Source: Moanibacter sp965226025
Lineage (GTDB): Bacteria > Verrucomicrobiota > Verrucomicrobiia > Opitutales > UBA2987
Length of the DNA stretch: 64,000 bases
Assembly (NCBI GenBank): GCA_965226025.1
Contig: CBDDCD010000001.1
Span: 1,550,001 to 1,614,000, forward strand
Direction of reading: 5' to 3'
The notes under the pieces were generated by a model. The model saw only the letters and a program-made list of their open reading frames with translations, was not told where the DNA came from and made no database searches. How positions within the stretch are numbered: the stretch's first letter is position 1; each line of letters starts with the position of its first letter. Shown one piece after another: positions 62,114 through 64,000 of this stretch. The translations under genes and the position numbers were made by a program.

Positions 62114-62856
62114 GCTTGTTGCGGAGCATACCGCCGCTTAGCCAAGTGAATGGCCGGCAGGCCGATCAGGGTGGGCAGGAGCCAAGGCAGAAGTGCCAGC
62201 GGTCCCGCAAGGTGCAGCTCAAGCACGCGACTGAAGATGGTGACCAAGGCCGCCGTGTGAAAGGCAATGCCACAGCCGATCATGGCTTCCAAATGCTTGT
62301 GTAGCCACGGAACCCTTTCCGGATTCCGCAGGTAGCGCCGTACTTGTTGGTGGTCCAGCAAGGTGAGGACAGCGAGCACAAGCAAGATCATATGTCTTCC
62401 CTGAAACGAGGCGGTCGTCACCAGGTAAACGCACCAAGCCAAGAGGCCCAACGAGGCGGAGAGTTGAATCCCCAGGGAAAGATGTAGAGGCAGATTGGCC
62501 ATCGGTCGGCCGCTGTCCTTGATGCGCAGCACTCGCGGTCCCAGCACCGCGCCCGCGAGGGCCATAGCAGCCAGGAGGCTCAAGATGCCGGTAAAGAAAC
62601 GAAGTTGTTTAGCCGCGCCCGCGGTTAGCTCAGGCTGTTCTAGAAAACTGGCGGGATGCGCCCAGGCCCAGGCCCAGGCGCAGGAAATCAACGCGCTGAT
62701 GCTGACAACGTAGACCGAACAGACAAACCATTGGCCGATTTTTCGATGCGATGGGCTGCCCTTCCGGGCAAACACCGGAATCCAGAATAGAATCAGTCCG
62801 ATGCTGCCCACCGAAATGTGAACGGAGCGCAGCGCCTGATGCAGCGTGTCAATCAT
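62110..62856 (-). CDS. DUF2306-like membrane protein
   Basis: 248 residues with about seven hydrophobic segments: SVGSIGLILFWIPVFA, FVCSVYVVSISALISCAWAW, FFTGILSLLAAMALAGAVLG, SLGIQLSASLGLLAWCVYLV, MILLVLAVLTLLDHQ, IGCGIAFHTAALVTIFSRVL and LLPWLLPTLIGLPAIHLA. The HRKIGQWFV near residue 38 is typical of DUF2306 proteins. Function unknown. It overlaps the PadR gene by 8 bp at its start and the next gene by 4 bp, so it is the likely target of that regulator. Confidence 0.75.
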   Translation of the reverse strand: MIDTLHQALRSVHISVGSIGLILFWIPVFARKGSPSHRKIGQWFVCSVYVVSISALISCAWAWAWAHPASFLEQPELTAGAAKQLRFFTGILSLLAAMALAGAVLGPRVLRIKDSGRPMANLPLHLSLGIQLSASLGLLAWCVYLVTTASFQGRHMILLVLAVLTLLDHQQVRRYLRNPERVPWLHKHLEAMIGCGIAFHTAALVTIFSRVLELHLAGPLALLPWLLPTLIGLPAIHLAKRRYAPQQA

Positions 62857-63421
62857 TTGGACCTCCTGAAGTCATCTGTTCTTCGATCATCTCCAGCGAC
62901 TCGTTGCACCAGCTCACCTTGGCGGACAGCGAGCGCAGGCCCATGCGCAGAGCCAGGTATTCATGAAACTCGTTAGCAGACAGGGCGCCCGGATTCTCCG
63001 CATGCCGCTGCTCCAGCGGGGCGGCCGTATGTTTGAGGAGATTTAGCGTGTTCCCCAGCATGTCGCGCAGGGTCCGGAAGAAACGGGCGGTGTGCTCCAG
63101 ATCGTCGAGTTCGCCAAGGGAGATCAACTGGCCGAGGTAGGCAAAGCGTTCCTTGCCGACTATCGGATCGGACCGGATCCAGGCCAACAGCTCCCGCTTC
63201 CCCTTTGCGGTGCGCGTGTAAACTCGGCGCTGCGGCCCGGAAGGGGACGGCTCCCGGCGACTGCGCAGCCACCCCGCTTTCTCCATCCGGTCCAGCGTCG
63301 GGTAAATCTGATTCAGGTTCGCGGACCAGAAATGCCGCTCCCCTTCATTGAACTCCCGCTGCAGATCATACCCGCTCGCCGGTTCCCGCAGCATGCCCAG
63401 TAAAATGTGTCTCAGACTCAT
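62849..63421 (-). CDS. PadR-family transcriptional regulator
   Basis: 190 residues. Winged helix at 1-85: RHILLGMLREPASGYDLQRE, NQIYPTLDRMEKAGWLRSRR, then RRVYTRTAKGKRELLAWI. The C-terminal helical part (RTLRDMLGNTLNLLKHTAAP) fits the Vir_act_alpha_C dimerisation domain. ATG 63421. It heads an operon with the DUF2306-like protein, the small anchored protein and the double GNAT, all overlapping or abutting. Two palindromes in its promoter suggest autoregulation. Confidence 0.92.
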   Translation of the reverse strand: MSLRHILLGMLREPASGYDLQREFNEGERHFWSANLNQIYPTLDRMEKAGWLRSRREPSPSGPQRRVYTRTAKGKRELLAWIRSDPIVGKERFAYLGQLISLGELDDLEHTARFFRTLRDMLGNTLNLLKHTAAPLEQRHAENPGALSANEFHEYLALRMGLRSLSAKVSWCNESLEMIEEQMTSGGPND

Positions 63422-63432
63422 CGTTCTCTTAG

Positions 63433-63476
63433 CTATATCAATACTGATATAGCTGCTATGTCAAGAACGATATAGT
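63433..63476 (-). promoter_or_regulatory. PadR operator palindromes and promoter
   Basis: CTATATCA-ATAC-TGATATAG at 63433-63452 is perfect. A second, CTATGTC-AAGAAC-GATATAG at 63457-63476, has one mismatch. A TTGACA (minus strand, 63464-63459) lies between them, a fair -35 box whose -10 region would fall within the first palindrome. Confidence 0.65.
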
Positions 63477-63621
63477 CGATTTCCAACGATCCGAATCCAC
63501 CAGCTTGAGACGGGATTCTCCGGAAGGTTTGCAGGGGCGGCGAAGGGCTTATTCTTCAAGCCTCTTGATCTCAGTCACATCACGGACAGGAAATCGGAAC
63601 GACGGAAAGACGACAATCCCT

Positions 63622-64000
63622 TTACCGGAGTTCTTCCCAGGGCAAGACACTGCCAACGCCTGCCTTCGGCAAACAATCTCCAGGAAGTCGGTCCATGAAT
63701 AGTAACAGATTACTCCCTTCCCCGCGCGCACTCGGTACGATAAGTCCATCAAACTCTAGAAAGTGCGCCGCCGACCCGATTGCCTGTGTGCTTGGGTAGA
63801 CATTCTTCTTCACCTGAGAATAGTCCGAGATCGAATAGTGGGCTGCATCGACACCCAATGGAGTCAGTTCTTCCACATCGAGGAATTTCAGAGTTCGCTT
63901 GGTCACAACCTCCAGCTCGTATAAAAGCAAACTCACTTTACTGGGGAAAATGGGTTGGCGACTCAGGTGATATTTAACCTCCGCGATCGCCGTTCCGGAA
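63622..64000 (-). CDS. RES-domain protein, 5' end outside window
   Basis: The frame enters at the window edge: GTAIAEVKYHLSRQPIFPSK, LLLYELEVVTKRTLKFLDVE, then HYSISDYSQVKKNVYPSTQA, IGSAAHFLEFDGLIVPSARG. The arrangement (AEVxxHL, LDV, then A..L...DGLIVPSAR.) is that of RES-domain toxins, which degrade NAD+ and pair with Xre-type antitoxins. At least 125 residues are seen. The antitoxin, if present, would lie beyond position 64000. The last 25 residues are less typical. Confidence 0.7.
   Translation of the reverse strand, partial: SGTAIAEVKYHLSRQPIFPSKVSLLLYELEVVTKRTLKFLDVEELTPLGVDAAHYSISDYSQVKKNVYPSTQAIGSAAHFLEFDGLIVPSARGEGSNLLLFMDRLPGDCLPKAGVGSVLPWEELR

Noticed and set aside
63549..63752. 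Frame ending VRDVTEIKRLEE, like the end of a PAS domain
   Set aside because: Only about a dozen residues resemble PAS; the frame overlaps the better supported RES-domain frame and has no preceding PAS core.
1..64000. Prophage or conjugative element
   Set aside because: No phage structural, lysis, integrase, relaxase or type IV secretion gene was recognised.

Overview
The window reads as an accessory, gene-trading stretch of a chromosome from a mid-GC bacterium, most likely a Verrucomicrobiota member (Opitutae-like). That assignment is an inference. It rests on the RAYT transposase type, a DruA-domain/ISAs1 transposase, ankyrin and leucine-rich-repeat proteins with shared N-terminal modules, and a short protein with a repeated S/W-DP-AA motif. 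There is no rRNA, no complete tRNA, no ribosomal or replication gene and no long operon. About forty genes or gene remnants sit mostly alone or in overlapping pairs, nearly all on the minus strand, separated by 100-1200 bp of DNA full of palindromic repeats. Gene types are those of exchangeable gene pools: HAD phosphatases, class I methyltransferases, GNAT acetyltransferases, APH-type phosphotransferases, a nucleotidyltransferase, HIT, SDR, toxin-antitoxin and an efflux pump.

Layout. 1-6.6 kb: HAD phosphatase, NADPH-FMN reductase, two giant palindromes ahead of a Phd/VapC pair, a RAYT transposase with a damaged HUH motif, and a decayed GC-rich uvrA remnant. 6.6-14.5 kb: IS200 remnant fused to the end of an AraC-type regulator, APH/methyltransferase pair, a leucine-rich-repeat protein, HAD phosphatase and an ankyrin protein. 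14.9-21.3 kb: HIT protein, methyltransferase, a kinase beheaded next to an intact RAYT, an epimerase/ankyrin chimera, phosphoribosyltransferase, methyltransferase. 21.4-23.3 kb: a complete DruA-ISAs1 insertion sequence with 10-bp target duplication. 23.3-31.2 kb: alpha/beta hydrolase, M3 peptidase-GNAT pair, second ankyrin protein, two overlapping methyltransferases, a deleted SDR gene. 31.3-34.9 kb: an esterase/CBM9-like gene split by a second IS. 35.9-45.1 kb: RND pump, a frameshifted ECF sigma-LRR gene, a truncated phosphotransferase, and a tricorn-type S41 protease. 45.7-50.7 kb: an ECF sigma-DUF1080 fusion, a junction of EamA fragment, tRNA-Gln 3' fragment, 57-bp palindrome and GNAT remnant, then an ECF sigma-ankyrin fusion. 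51-64 kb: phosphotransferases, acetyltransferases, methyltransferases, a secreted phosphoesterase, a nucleotidyltransferase, a PadR-controlled operon with operator palindromes, and the end of a RES-domain toxin-like gene.

Two themes link the window. First, at least eight families of short palindromic repeats occur, including GTAG-headed REPs whose stems covary; two RAYT genes of the type that mobilises REPs lie among them. Several repeats supply the stop codon of the gene in front of them. Second, there is a set of mix-and-match proteins. The same C-terminal repeat modules (LRR, ankyrin) are attached either to an ECF sigma factor or to a small N-terminal domain with the pattern QLK..AK.LLR ... 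SW.KL.A, and a third sigma factor carries a DUF1080/LamG-like tail. Roughly fifteen genes are truncated, frameshifted, interrupted or carry a single in-frame stop, so the region is turning over quickly.
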